From JACMLX01 sp031374935 (GTDB taxonomy: Bacteria > Gemmatimonadota > Gemmatimonadetes > Gemmatimonadales > Gemmatimonadaceae): a DNA stretch of 64,000 bases. This document shows positions 44,475 to 53,615 of this stretch, piece by piece (position 1 is the first letter of the stretch; each line of letters opens with the position of its first letter). The notes below the pieces were generated by a model. The model ran no database searches. It saw nothing but the letters and a program-made list of their open reading frames with translations, and had not been told where the DNA came from. The translations under genes and the position numbers were made by a program. The stretch spans positions 1-64,000 of the forward strand of contig JANMHB010000093.1 of NCBI GenBank assembly GCA_031374935.1, written 5' to 3'.

Positions 44475-44501
44475 TCAAGTCTGTACGGTCCGTGCCGAGA
44501 C
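44475..44501 (+). promoter_or_regulatory. Sigma28 promoter of fliC
   Basis: TCAAGTCT, then 11 bases, then GCCGAGAC, close to the TAAAGTTT-N11-GCCGATAA consensus. It is 80 bases upstream of the fliC ATG. FliA is encoded at 4101-4862. Confidence 0.75.
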
Positions 44502-44580
44502 TGGTGGGGGAGCCGATACCGATTCGCGGTGCCGGTTTGGAGCACGGATGCTCCACAGTCAATCACGGAGATTATGTCCC

Positions 44581-45354
44581 ATGCGTATCAACACCAACGT
44601 TGGTGCTCTGAACTCAGTCAAGAACGCGTTCGTCAACACCATGGCGACCGACAGTTCGATGCGGAAGTTGTCATCCGGCCTGCGGATCAGCCGCGCCGCC
44701 GATGACGCCGCCGGTCTCTCCATCGCCAACAAGCTGCGCGCACAGAGCCGCTCGCTGACGGTGGCGGCGGCGAACGCCGAGCAGGGCAACGCGATGCTGC
44801 AGATCGCGGAAGGGTCGGCGCAGACGATCCAGAAGATCCTCGAGCGTCAGAAGGAACTGATCATCCAGCGCGAATCGACGGGCAACAACAGCTCGGTGAC
44901 CGGCACGCTGAACACGGAAATCAGCACCCTGAGTTCGGAAGTGGAGCGCATCATCTCTTCGACCAACTTCCAGGGGTCGTCGGTGTTCACCACGCTGGCG
45001 TTCCAGGTGAGCGATGGCACGGCAGGTGGATCAGTGTCCGTGGATGCAGCGCTGACCGCCTCGTCGGTGACGCTCGCCAGCACCGCGTCGATCGCCAACG
45101 TCGATTCGGCACTCGACAACATCAACGCCGTGCTGGCGAAGATCGGTGCCGGTCAGAACCGCCTCGACTACACGGTGCAGAACCTGAAGTCCGCGGTCGT
45201 GAACGTGAAGGCCGCCGAGTCGACGATCCGCGATGTCGACATGGCTGAGGAAATGGCCAACTACACCAAGAACAACATCCTCACCCAGGCAGCACAGGCC
45301 ATGCTGTCGCAGGCGAACCAGAGCTCGCAGAGCGTTCTGAGCCTCCTGCGCTAA
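44581..45354 (+). CDS. fliC: Flagellin FliC
   Basis: 257 residues, a short flagellin made of the conserved D0/D1 helices and little else. The N-terminus is MRINTNVGALNSVKNAFV with KLSSGLRISRAADDAAGLSIANKL. The C-terminus is AAESTIRDVDMAEEMANYTKNNILTQAAQAMLSQANQ...VLSLLR. The middle (about 135-175) is small and Ser/Thr-rich and could carry O-linked sugars from the adjacent transferases. Single gene with its own sigma28 promoter and a strong stem-loop after it. Confidence 0.97.
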   Translation: MRINTNVGALNSVKNAFVNTMATDSSMRKLSSGLRISRAADDAAGLSIANKLRAQSRSLTVAAANAEQGNAMLQIAEGSAQTIQKILERQKELIIQRESTGNNSSVTGTLNTEISTLSSEVERIISSTNFQGSSVFTTLAFQVSDGTAGGSVSVDAALTASSVTLASTASIANVDSALDNINAVLAKIGAGQNRLDYTVQNLKSAVVNVKAAESTIRDVDMAEEMANYTKNNILTQAAQAMLSQANQSSQSVLSLLR

Positions 45355-45378
45355 ACCTGATGGACCGTGAGTAACGCT

Positions 45379-45413
45379 GGCCGGCCGTAACGTATCGCAC
45401 GTCACGGCCGGCC
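45379..45413 (+). terminator. Strong stem-loop after fliC
   Basis: A 15-bp stem (GGCCGGCCGTAACGT with its complement) with one mismatch and the loop ATCGC, 24 bases after the fliC stop. No T-run follows, so it may act as a partial terminator or protect the abundant fliC mRNA rather than stop all transcription into fliD. Confidence 0.55.
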
Positions 45414-45437
45414 CGCGCACTGGGGAGGAGCGATCGC

Positions 45438-47504
45438 ATGGGGACGAGCATCAACGTCGGAGGGTTGGCGTCAGGCGTACAGTGGCGCGACCTGGTGGAC
45501 CAGCTGTCGGCCGCCGATACGGCGCGGACGGTGACACCGCTTCAGACGCAGATCACTGCGGCGGAAAAGCGGAAGACGGCGTGGAACGATCTCGCGGGGC
45601 TGGTGACGAAGCTGCAGGATGCGGGCAATGCCCTCAAACTCGGCACCGCGTTCACCAATTTTCTCGCATCCGCCTCACCCAGCGCACAAACCAACCGCAC
45701 CCTGCTTTCGACGTCGGCGAACGCGGCTGCCCGTCCGGGCTCCTATCGCGTCGAGGTAGTGGAACTCGCCCGCGCGGAAAAGCTCAGCGGCGCCGTCGTC
45801 AGCGATTCAACCATCGCACTCGGCCTCAGTGGCTCGTTTGCCGTTGCCGGACAAACCGTCACGCTCGCGCCCACCGATACCCTCGACGGCGTGCGTGACA
45901 AGATCAATGCGCTCAATACCGGTGCCACGGCCACCAGGGTGTCGGCATCGATTCTTTCCAGTGCCGCCGGCCAGAAGCGGCTGGTGTTGTCGGCCGACGC
46001 GGTGGGGAGCACCGGGACAGGACTGACCGACGGCAGCGAAGGGGTGCTGCGCGACCTGGGCTTCATCGATTCGCGGTCGCGCGCGGTGCCGTCGTCGGGG
46101 CTGGCGGTCGCCGCCGCACTGGGTGTGACGGTGCCGCCACCGAGCAGCATTCGCGTTGGTGGACGGACCATCAGCGTCGATCTGTCGGTGGATTCGATCG
46201 CCTCGATCGTGGCCAAGATTCGTGCGGCCGGTGGTCAGGCAGAAGTACAACAGGAGAGCGTCGGTGGTGTGGCATCCTACCGGCTGAGCGTCGGCGGCAA
46301 CGTCACCGCATCCGGCGATCCGGCCAGTGCCGACACGATTGCAGCGCTGGGCTTTGCGGCCGGCGCGCAATCGAGCGTGCAGCAGGTGCTGGCGTCGGGC
46401 CTGGCGTTCCAGAACGCCACCAACAACGTGGCCGATGGCACCACGCGACTGACGGATCTGCGTGCCGGCGGCGTGTCGCTCGGCGTCAATGTCGGCGACA
46501 CCCTCACGTTCAATGGGCTGCGTGGTGACGGCACGGCGGTGACGACATCGTTCGTCGTCGGCGGTGCCGATACCCTGCAGACGCTGTTGTCGAAACTGAA
46601 TGACGGCACCACCGGCTTCGGCAGCGGTACGCGTCCGGCGTCGGCGTCGATCGACGGTGATGGCAAGCTGCGGCTGAATGACGGCACCGGCGGCGATTCC
46701 CGCCTCCGTCTGTCGATGACGCTGGCACCGGCGGCCGGCGGTGCCCCCGCAGCGCTGCTGGGCGCCTTCAGCGCCGAGACCATCGGTCGCTCGCGCGCGA
46801 TGGTCCGGGGCAGCGATGCCCAGGTTCGCGTGGACGGCGTGCTGCTGACCCGTACGTCGAACACGATCAGCGATGCGCTCGATGGCGTGACGTTGAACCT
46901 GCTGCAATCGGAAGTCGGCACCGAAGTCGATCTCACCGTCACCCGCGACCTCGAAGCCGCGGTGAAGGGTGTGAAGGACTTTGCCAAGGCCTACAACGAC
47001 ATCGTGTCATTCGCCAGCGGCCAGCAGTTGTCGGGCCAGCCGCTGCAGAGCAGCAGCACGCTGCGTCGACTGCTGAACTCCTTCACGCAGGCGCTGCGCA
47101 CCGAGGTGCCGGCCGGCGGTGACTACAGCAAGGGCGCGCTGGCAGGCTTCACGCTCACCCGCAGCGGGTCGATCGAGGTGAGTGATACGACGTTCCGCAC
47201 CGCGCTTGGTGCCAACCTGTCCGGCATTCAGGCCCTGTTCGGCGCCGAGGGCATCGGCAACGCGATGGTCGGCGCCACCGGGGCGGCGTCGCGGGCCGTC
47301 GACGGCACCATCACCAATGCCGTCACCACCATCACCGACTCGAACCTGCGATTGAACAAGCGCGTGCGCGACATGCAGGCGCGCGTCGACGCCCGCCGCG
47401 AGGCGCTGATCGCACGATTCACCTCGATGGAACTGGCCATCAGTCGTTTCCAGGCGCAAGGCAATTCGCTCCAATCGGCAATCGCGGGCAGCCGTTCCCG
47501 CTGA
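45438..47504 (+). CDS. fliD: Filament cap protein FliD
   Basis: 688 residues from MGTSINVGGLASGVQW, with GGGGAGGA just upstream. FliD landmarks: N-terminal LVDQLSAADTARTVTPLQTQITAAEKRKTAW, repeated LFQ-like domains in the middle (INALNTGATATRVSASI), and the C-terminal TDSNLRLNKRVRDMQARVDARREALIARFTSMELAISRFQAQGNSLQS. It caps the filament and helps flagellin fold. Longer than enteric FliD (468) because of extra middle domains. Confidence 0.94.
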   Translation: MGTSINVGGLASGVQWRDLVDQLSAADTARTVTPLQTQITAAEKRKTAWNDLAGLVTKLQDAGNALKLGTAFTNFLASASPSAQTNRTLLSTSANAAARPGSYRVEVVELARAEKLSGAVVSDSTIALGLSGSFAVAGQTVTLAPTDTLDGVRDKINALNTGATATRVSASILSSAAGQKRLVLSADAVGSTGTGLTDGSEGVLRDLGFIDSRSRAVPSSGLAVAAALGVTVPPPSSIRVGGRTISVDLSVDSIASIVAKIRAAGGQAEVQQESVGGVASYRLSVGGNVTASGDPASADTIAALGFAAGAQSSVQQVLASGLAFQNATNNVADGTTRLTDLRAGGVSLGVNVGDTLTFNGLRGDGTAVTTSFVVGGADTLQTLLSKLNDGTTGFGSGTRPASASIDGDGKLRLNDGTGGDSRLRLSMTLAPAAGGAPAALLGAFSAETIGRSRAMVRGSDAQVRVDGVLLTRTSNTISDALDGVTLNLLQSEVGTEVDLTVTRDLEAAVKGVKDFAKAYNDIVSFASGQQLSGQPLQSSSTLRRLLNSFTQALRTEVPAGGDYSKGALAGFTLTRSGSIEVSDTTFRTALGANLSGIQALFGAEGIGNAMVGATGAASRAVDGTITNAVTTITDSNLRLNKRVRDMQARVDARREALIARFTSMELAISRFQAQGNSLQSAIAGSRSR

Positions 47505-47531
47505 TTTCGCTGGCAACCACCCCTACAGCAC

Positions 47532-47951
47532 TTGACCACCGTGACCTACCCATCACGCGCCACGCAGTACCGGGAAATGCAGGTCCTGTCCGCGTCGCCG
47601 GCGCGCCTGACCGTGCTCCTGTTCGAACACCTCGAAGTGGTCATGCGACGCGCTCAGACGGCCATCCGCAATGACCAGATCGAGCAGCGCGTGGCGAATC
47701 TCGGCCGGGCGCGCGAGATCCTCAGCGAACTGCTCGGCACGCTGGACATCGATCGTGGTGGCGACATCGCCATCGATCTGTCGATGCTCTACGGTTTCGT
47801 GCTGGCCGAACTGGTGGATGTCGGCATCCGCCGCGATGGCGTGCGCCTGGGCCGCCTGATCGGCATCGTGAACACGCTCAGCACCGCCTTCGCGCTTGCT
47901 GCCAAGCAGCTGGACGAGGAACAGACGCCCGCGCTCGCTGCGTCGGCGTAA
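47532..47951 (+). CDS. fliS: Flagellin export chaperone FliS
   Basis: 139 residues from a TTG (a GTG at 47541 is also possible). SRATQYREMQVLSASPARLTVLLFEHLEVVMRRAQTAI and the helical MLYGFVLAELVDVGIRRD segments identify FliS. It keeps flagellin unpolymerised in the cytoplasm until export. Here it follows fliD in the usual fliD-fliS order. Confidence 0.92.
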   Translation: MTTVTYPSRATQYREMQVLSASPARLTVLLFEHLEVVMRRAQTAIRNDQIEQRVANLGRAREILSELLGTLDIDRGGDIAIDLSMLYGFVLAELVDVGIRRDGVRLGRLIGIVNTLSTAFALAAKQLDEEQTPALAASA

Positions 47952-47958
47952 GCGGCCG

Positions 47959-48339
47959 ATGCGATACGAGGCCGCCGGGCCCGACGTCGTGGTGCTCGAC
48001 TTGCTCGCCCGGGTGAATGACCTGGCGGCGGAAGCGGTGCAGGCAATCGAGCGCGGCGATGACGCCGAATTGGCGGCCGTGCTCGACCAGCGCAGCCGCG
48101 TGGTCGAGGCGACGATCGCAGCCTGGCAGGCGGCCGCGGCTGCGGCTCCGCCCGAGGTGCTCGCGCGTGTTGCGGCCGCGGTGAAGGTCAGCCTGCGCAT
48201 CGGCGACGAGGGGCGCGCGGTGGCCACCCGTGCGCGAGATGCGGTAGCCACCGAACTCTCGCAGCTCGAGGCGCGCCAGTCGGCCTCGCACGAGTATCAG
48301 CAGGAGCCTGCCCATCGCGCCATCAACGTGGTGCTCTGA
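47959..48339 (+). CDS. FliT/FlgN-like export chaperone candidate
   Basis: 126 residues, all-helical: VVLDLLARVNDLAAEAVQAIERGDDAELAAVLDQRSRVVEATIAAWQ, then a second long helix. Size, helical pattern and position right after fliD-fliS fit a FliT-type chaperone for FliD or a FlgN-type chaperone for FlgK/FlgL. The sequence match is weak and the call rests mainly on context. Confidence 0.6.
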   Translation: MRYEAAGPDVVVLDLLARVNDLAAEAVQAIERGDDAELAAVLDQRSRVVEATIAAWQAAAAAAPPEVLARVAAAVKVSLRIGDEGRAVATRARDAVATELSQLEARQSASHEYQQEPAHRAINVVL

Positions 48340-48454
48340 CCCTGGTGTCGTGCACGCCGGGCGCTGGCCATCCGCCGTCTCGCGCCGATCAGGACTGCCA
48401 CTGCTGCTGATGGCGCAGCCGATGTTGCTCCCGGGCGGCTCGCGCGTCGAGACC

Positions 48455-48781
48455 ATGATGTCACAGACCACACAGCTTTCCAGCCATATGCTGACGCCCC
48501 GCTGGACCCGCGCGATCGACGTGCGTGCGGAAGCCAGGCGCGAGGACACGATCTCGCTCATTGCCGCCGGGCTGTCACTGCTCGCCGCGCTGCGCGATCA
48601 GGCGGTGCCAATGGCGCCGGTACCGCGGGCTGACCTGCCGCGCCGGCTGACGCCGCGGCCGATGCGGCCGGTGCCGATGAAGGGGCCGACGCCGCTGAGC
48701 GTCCCGCAGGAAATCGAGGATCTGCCCGGCCAGCAGGCGGGAGCCACGGCGGTTTCCCCCGCATCGGCGACAGATTATTAA
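48455..48781 (+). CDS. Hypothetical small protein upstream of flgM
   Basis: 108 residues from MMSQTTQLSSHM (upstream in-frame ATGs at 48350 and 48410 would lengthen it but look noncoding). One helical stretch (AIDVRAEARREDTISLIAAGLSLLAALRDQ) precedes a Pro-rich tail. No family recognised. Its stop codon lies inside the flgM sigma28 promoter. Confidence 0.45.
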   Translation: MMSQTTQLSSHMLTPRWTRAIDVRAEARREDTISLIAAGLSLLAALRDQAVPMAPVPRADLPRRLTPRPMRPVPMKGPTPLSVPQEIEDLPGQQAGATAVSPASATDY

Positions 48782-48805
48782 AGTTTCATCCGTTTCCGCC
48801 GATAC
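48779..48805 (+). promoter_or_regulatory. Sigma28 promoter of flgM, near-perfect
   Basis: TAAAGTTT-N11-GCCGATAC matches the FliA consensus at every position except the last. It starts on the stop codon of the preceding ORF and is 24 bases from the flgM ATG. Confidence 0.88.
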
Positions 48806-48828
48806 CCTCCATCCGGAGGTAGACAACT

Positions 48829-49134
48829 ATGCAGATCAATGGAAAGGGCAGGATCGATCCGAACGCGCTGAGCATCGGCACGCCCGGCACCAGTGAGCGC
48901 ACCACGTCCGCGCGTCGAGCCGAGACCGAGTCGGCCGCCCGGGAGCGTGTCACGCAGGATACGGTCACGTTCAGCGATGAGGCGCGGGCGCTGGCGGGCG
49001 GATCGTCGACACGGGCCGCCAGCAGCGCGGAACGGGTCGAGGATGTGAAGCAGCGGATTCTGATGGGTGCGTACAACACCGCGCAGATGGCCGGCGAAGT
49101 GGCAAAACGCATTCTGGATCGCGGCGAGCTCTGA
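48829..49134 (+). CDS. flgM: Anti-sigma28 factor FlgM
   Basis: 101 residues, with GGAGGT 9 bases before the ATG. The disordered N-terminus is followed by the FlgM core (DTVTFSDEARAL, then VEDVKQRILMGAYNTAQMAGEVAKRIL). FlgM holds FliA inactive until hook completion, when FlgM is exported. Its own sigma28 promoter gives negative feedback. Confidence 0.9.
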   Translation: MQINGKGRIDPNALSIGTPGTSERTTSARRAETESAARERVTQDTVTFSDEARALAGGSSTRAASSAERVEDVKQRILMGAYNTAQMAGEVAKRILDRGEL

Positions 49135-49529
49135 TCGTCACTGCACGGGCGTCAGCGCCCGGCAGGCAACAACAAACGCAATGGGAACGGTCGTGTGGCA
49201 GGTGCCGCACGACCGTTCCGCGTTGCTCGAGGCATCTCCGCGCTGCGTTGCCGCGTGGCGTGATCATGCGCGCTGCAACAGCGCGTCGGTGATCTGACGC
49301 GACATGACGCCGGTGTGCGTGGCACTCTGCCGCGGCGTGCCGGTGTCACGCGCGGTCGGATCGCGCAGGGCAACAGCATCGCGCTCAAGAGACGGGCACA
49401 GCGGACGACACTAGTACGCGGGAAGAGCCTTTCCACTCCGTACAGAGAGCGGCACCACTGCCGTTCTCCCGCCCGGGATGCACGCGGTGCCGCGTGCGTC
49501 CTCCACTCGCCAACGGCAGAGACGCGACG
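49135..49529. other. Gap between flgM and the chemotaxis operon
   Basis: No gene seen in 395 bases. Two stem-loops follow flgM: CGGGCG-TCAG-CGCCCG at 49145-49160 and a 17-bp-class stem at 49184-49219 (GGAACGGTCGTG pairing with CACGACCGTTCC). Neither has a T-run. No convincing promoter for the che genes was found. Confidence 0.5.
49184..49219 (+). terminator. Long hairpin after flgM
   Basis: A perfect 12-bp outer stem extended by a G-U pair and further pairs around a tiny loop. It lies 49 bases after the flgM stop and lacks a T-run. Confidence 0.45.
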
Positions 49530-49901
49530 ATGAAGTTCCTGGTTGTGGATGATTCAGCAACGATGCGCCGCATCGTGGTCAACTCGCTCCAGCGGATCGG
49601 GTTCACGAACTGCGTCGAAGCCGCCGATGGTGTCGAGGCGCTGGCGCGATTCGACAGCTCGATCGCCTTCGTGATCACTGACTGGAACATGCCGAACATG
49701 TCGGGCACCGAGTTGGTGCAGGCGTTGCGGCAGCGCGAGGATGGTCGCACGGTGCCGGTGCTGATGGTCACCGCGCGCAGTGTGCGGGAAGACATCATCA
49801 CTGCCCTCGAAGCGGGCGTCAACAACTACATCGTCAAGCCGTTCACGCCCCAGGTGCTGAAGGAAAAGATCGATAGTCTCATCGTCGCACCGGCGGCGTG
49901 A
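49530..49901 (+). CDS. cheY: Chemotaxis response regulator CheY (first copy)
   Basis: 123 residues, a single receiver domain: FLVVDDSATMRR, phosphorylated D51 in ITDWNMPNMSG, the Thr of VTARS and the Lys of IVKPFTP. The output is the FliM N-terminal peptide at the motor. The stop overlaps the cheZ start, which pairs this CheY with CheZ. Confidence 0.93.
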   Translation: MKFLVVDDSATMRRIVVNSLQRIGFTNCVEAADGVEALARFDSSIAFVITDWNMPNMSGTELVQALRQREDGRTVPVLMVTARSVREDIITALEAGVNNYIVKPFTPQVLKEKIDSLIVAPAA

Positions 49902-50608
49902 CCATGGCAAACGAACGGGCGTCCGAACTGCTCTACGACACGGCTTCCACCTTGCGATTGCTCGATGCCGAGCTGGGCGAACTGGCCCCGCGGCGACCGA
50001 CGGACGCCGCCACGGCGGCGTCACTCGCGGGTACCGAGCGCGTGCTGCCGCTGCTCCCGGCCCTCTTCGTGCGGGCGATGGGTGAAGTGCAGGCCATGCT
50101 GGCCTCCATCCGGACCGGCCGCGAGAACATCCGGGCCGCCACCACCGAACGGCTCGCCCATACCAACGAAAAACTCGACGAAGTGTCGTCGGCCACCGGC
50201 AAGGCGGCGCTCGACATCATGGACGCGCTCGATCGCGCGATCGCCAAGGTCGATGATCTCGAAACGGAGGACGTGCTGGCCGATGCCGCCAAGGCGGCCG
50301 GCATCCGCGGCGATCTGCGCGATGAACTGTTCGCGGTGATGGGCCACATGCAGTTCCAGGACATCACGTCACAGCAGATCATGCACGTCCAGTCGTTGCT
50401 GGCCGAGATGGAGGGCCGTCTCACCGAGATCGCGAATCTGTTCGACAATGAGGCGGGCGAAACGGGCAGCGGCGCGAAAAACAACGTGGTGGCCGCCCGG
50501 ACCCAGAAGGATGCCCACTCGTTCGATCCGAATGCCACGCTGGCCGACGCCGACTCGCGTCAGGCCCTCGCTGATTCGCTGGTCGGGCGCGGCGCTGCCA
50601 GTGCCTGA
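49898..50608 (+). CDS. cheZ: CheY-phosphate phosphatase CheZ
   Basis: 236 residues from a GTG overlapping the cheY stop (ATG at 49904 also possible). A long helical hairpin carries the active-site motif MQFQDITSQQIMHVQSLLAEME, where the Gln after ITS is the catalytic Gln. The C-terminal tail for CheY binding is divergent. CheZ is mainly a proteobacterial phosphatase, so its presence beside CheX and CheD is notable. Confidence 0.9.
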   Translation: MTMANERASELLYDTASTLRLLDAELGELAPRRPTDAATAASLAGTERVLPLLPALFVRAMGEVQAMLASIRTGRENIRAATTERLAHTNEKLDEVSSATGKAALDIMDALDRAIAKVDDLETEDVLADAAKAAGIRGDLRDELFAVMGHMQFQDITSQQIMHVQSLLAEMEGRLTEIANLFDNEAGETGSGAKNNVVAARTQKDAHSFDPNATLADADSRQALADSLVGRGAASA

Positions 50609-50644
50609 CTCGAATTGCAGGGTCCCCATGATGGTCAGCGCGCG

Positions 50645-52900
50645 ATGATCCCGGCAGAACTCAATGATGCCGCGTTCATCGTCATTCAGCTGCAACCGGA
50701 CGAACGTGACGACATCAAGGCGCTGCGCGACACGCTGCGTCATTTTGCCGTGTTCGACGCCACCGCGTCGACACAGGTGCGCGCGTATGCACAGCAGGCA
50801 GCAACCGCCCTCAATCTGATCCTGCTGGGCGGGTCGGCCGACGAGGCCGCGCTCCTGACGCAGGCCAGTGAGGCGATCGATGCCGCGATCAGGACTGCAG
50901 AGTCCGCATCACGCGGAGAGCCACGCATCACTCACACGGACTTGATCGCCATCGTACACGATGCCGGGGATGCCAGCGCGCTGCACGCCGCGATGGACTC
51001 GCCGCCGGCGCCGGTGTCGCCCGCGACGCCACCAGCGCGCACCGCGCGCGCCCGCACACCCGTCGCTGCACCGGCGATCGTGAGTGTCGCTCCACCCGTC
51101 GTCCCTGCGCTCATCGTGCCCCCGGCCGTCGCCGATGGCGGTATGGTACCAGACGATGTCGATCTGTCGCTGCTCGGTGACTTCATCGCCGAAAGCCGCG
51201 AGTCGGTGTCCGGCGCCGAAGCCGCGTTGCTCGAGCTGGAGGCCAATCCGGACGACATCGAAGCCGTCAACACGGTGTTCCGGGCCTTCCACACCGTCAA
51301 GGGCACCGCCGCCTTCATGGGGCTCGATCGACTGGCGGAGTTCGCACATCATGCCGAGTCGCTGCTGAGCCGCGTGCGCGATCGGGAGCTGCCGTACACA
51401 CAAGCCGTTGCCAATCTCTCCCTGCGATCGAACGACGTACTCGGCGAGTTCCTGTCGGCGGTCGAGGCCTCCGTCCAGACGCAGCAGCCGATTGCGCTGC
51501 CGGCAGACTACCCCGCGCTGATGCACGATCTGCTGAACGTCGATGCGGTGTTGGCCGGCGTCGAGACGCGCGTGTCGGTACCGGTCGCGGTGGTGCGGGA
51601 TACCGCACTCGAGGCGGCACCACGCACCATGACGCTGGACGCATCAAGTGACCCTGGCGCACGCAGCGGCCCCGCCGCCCGCGCTGGCACGAAGGCCGAC
51701 GCCGATCTGTCCGTCCGTGTCCGTACCGATCGCCTCGATCGGCTGATCGACATGGTCGGAGAGCTGGTCATCGCGCAGTCGATGATCGCCGCTGACCCCG
51801 CGGTCGCCGAGAGCGGGCAGCACGAGCTGGTGAAGAAGGTGTCGCACGCCGGCAAGATCATGCGCGAGTTGCAGGATCTGAGCATGTCGATGCGGATGGT
51901 GCCGCTGAAGTCGACCTTCCAGAAGTTGACGCGACTGGTGCGCGACGTGGCGCTCAAGGCCGGCAAGGTGGTCGAGCTGGTGACCGATGGTGAAGAAACG
52001 GAACTCGATCGCAACATGGTCGACGCCATCGCCGATCCCCTCGTGCACATGGTGCGCAATGCGGTCGACCATGGCGTCGAAGGCCCTGCGGATCGTGAGC
52101 GGGCCGGCAAGCCACGCGCCGGCCGGGTGCAGCTGGCCGCCTTCCAGCAGGGCGGGAGCGTGATCGTCGAACTGCGCGATGACGGCCGCGGGTTGAATCG
52201 CGATCGCATCCTGGCCAAGGCCATCGAAAAGGGGCTCGTCTCGCCGAATCAGTCACTGTCTGACTCGGAAATCAACGGCCTCATTTTCGCCCCGGGCTTC
52301 AGCACCGCCGAAACGCTGACCGACATCTCCGGCCGTGGTGTCGGCATGGACGTGGTGCGGCGCAACATCGAATCGATTCGCGGGCGCATTGATATCCACT
52401 CTGTGCTCGGCCAGGGCACGACGTTCCAGATTCGCCTGCCGCTGACCCTGGCCGTCACGGATGGCATGCTCGTCCGCGTGGGTGATGAGCGCTATATCGT
52501 GCCGTTGACGAGCATTTCGCTGAGCTTCCGGCCCGAACCCGGCATGCTGTCGACGATTCCGCCCGGCGGCGAAGTGGTGATGCTGCGCGGCGAGGTACTG
52601 CCCGTGGTGCGACTCCACCAGCTGTTCGGCATTCCCGATGCGGTCACGAATCCCAGTGAGGCGATCCTGATGATCGTGGGTGACGGCGAACACCGCGTCG
52701 CCCTGCTGGTCGACCAGCTCCTCGGCCAGCAGCAGGTGGTGGCCAAGGCACTCGGCGAGGGCGTGGGCGAGGTGCCCGGCATTTCCGGCGGTGCGATTCT
52801 CAGTGACGGCCGCGTGGGGTTGATCATCGATGTGGCGCGCATGACCCTGCTCGCGCGCGTCGGCGACGCACGCCCGATCGGCCTGTCGCACGCGGCCTGA
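50645..52900 (+). CDS. cheA: Chemotaxis histidine kinase CheA
   Basis: 751 residues from MIPAELND. Residues 1-115 form an unusual N-terminal helical region, followed by a Pro-rich linker. The HPt domain has phospho-accepting H216 in FRAFHTVKGTAAFMG. Then come the dimerisation helices (RLIDMVGELVIAQSMI), the ATPase domain (HMVRNAVDHGVE, RDDGRGLNRDRI, TDISGRGVGMDVVRRN, GQGTTFQIRLPL) and the CheW-like P5 domain. Classical CheA begins directly with HPt, so the N-terminal block is extra. It phosphorylates both CheYs and CheB. Confidence 0.95.
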   Translation: MIPAELNDAAFIVIQLQPDERDDIKALRDTLRHFAVFDATASTQVRAYAQQAATALNLILLGGSADEAALLTQASEAIDAAIRTAESASRGEPRITHTDLIAIVHDAGDASALHAAMDSPPAPVSPATPPARTARARTPVAAPAIVSVAPPVVPALIVPPAVADGGMVPDDVDLSLLGDFIAESRESVSGAEAALLELEANPDDIEAVNTVFRAFHTVKGTAAFMGLDRLAEFAHHAESLLSRVRDRELPYTQAVANLSLRSNDVLGEFLSAVEASVQTQQPIALPADYPALMHDLLNVDAVLAGVETRVSVPVAVVRDTALEAAPRTMTLDASSDPGARSGPAARAGTKADADLSVRVRTDRLDRLIDMVGELVIAQSMIAADPAVAESGQHELVKKVSHAGKIMRELQDLSMSMRMVPLKSTFQKLTRLVRDVALKAGKVVELVTDGEETELDRNMVDAIADPLVHMVRNAVDHGVEGPADRERAGKPRAGRVQLAAFQQGGSVIVELRDDGRGLNRDRILAKAIEKGLVSPNQSLSDSEINGLIFAPGFSTAETLTDISGRGVGMDVVRRNIESIRGRIDIHSVLGQGTTFQIRLPLTLAVTDGMLVRVGDERYIVPLTSISLSFRPEPGMLSTIPPGGEVVMLRGEVLPVVRLHQLFGIPDAVTNPSEAILMIVGDGEHRVALLVDQLLGQQQVVAKALGEGVGEVPGISGGAILSDGRVGLIIDVARMTLLARVGDARPIGLSHAA

Positions 52901-52992
52901 CGCACACTTCAGCGGCCTGACGCCGCCGACGATACTCACTGAGACGGTCTGACACCTCCGACCGTCCGCACCCAGATTTTTCCGGAGACTGT

Positions 52993-53487
52993 ATGGCCAG
53001 CATCGCTGATCGCGCCGCGTCACTTGGCGGCAAGTACCTGACGTTTTTTCTCGCCGGCGAGGAATATGGCGTCGAGATCCTGCGCGTGCAGGAAATCATC
53101 AGCATGATGCCGGTGACGCGCGTGCCGCGTACGCCACCGTACATCCGGGGCGTGATCAATCTCCGCGGCAAGGTCATCCCGATCATGGATCTGCGCGAGA
53201 AGTTCGGTATGCCGCCGGCCACCGAACCAGAGCAGGTGATGATCGTCGTCCAGGTGGACGGCGTGCAGATCGGTGTGGTGGCGGACAAGGTCTCCGAAGT
53301 GGCGAGTATCGCCTCCGAGGACATCGATCCCACGCCGGATTTCGGCGCCGACTTTCACACCGAATTCCTGCTCGGCCTTGGCAAGTCGAACGGCCGCCTG
53401 CGGCTGCTGCTGGACATCGAGCGTGTGCTCTCGACCGATGAAGTGGCCGCCATCACCGCGCTGCCAGCGCTCGCGCAGGGCGCCTGA
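52993..53487 (+). CDS. cheW: Chemotaxis coupling protein CheW
   Basis: 164 residues. YLTFFLAGEEYGVEILRVQEII, VPRTPPYIRGVINLRGKVIPIMDLREKFG and the SH3-like repeats are typical. It bridges receptors and CheA. A 7-bp stem (GACGGTC/GACCGTC) and an A/T-rich stretch lie in the 92-base gap before it. Confidence 0.95.
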   Translation: MASIADRAASLGGKYLTFFLAGEEYGVEILRVQEIISMMPVTRVPRTPPYIRGVINLRGKVIPIMDLREKFGMPPATEPEQVMIVVQVDGVQIGVVADKVSEVASIASEDIDPTPDFGADFHTEFLLGLGKSNGRLRLLLDIERVLSTDEVAAITALPALAQGA

Positions 53488-53615
53488 TCGCCCGCGGTGG
53501 GGTCAAGGCGTCGCCGTGCGGCGCCTGACCACGATCGTACTGGCCGCCGGCGCGATACCGCCTTGCGCGGTCGGCCACCCCTGCTCCGTCTTCCGCTTCT
53601 CGCTCCGTCCGCTCA

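Noticed and set aside
44511..44517. Second GCCGATA upstream of fliC as a sigma28 -10 element
   Set aside because: No acceptable -35 sequence lies 11 bases upstream; the element at 44475-44501 fits much better.
52900..52992. GACGGTC/GACCGTC stem between cheA and cheW as a terminator
   Set aside because: Only 7 bp, with the T-run several bases away. It would cut the operon before cheW, which is essential for CheA signalling.
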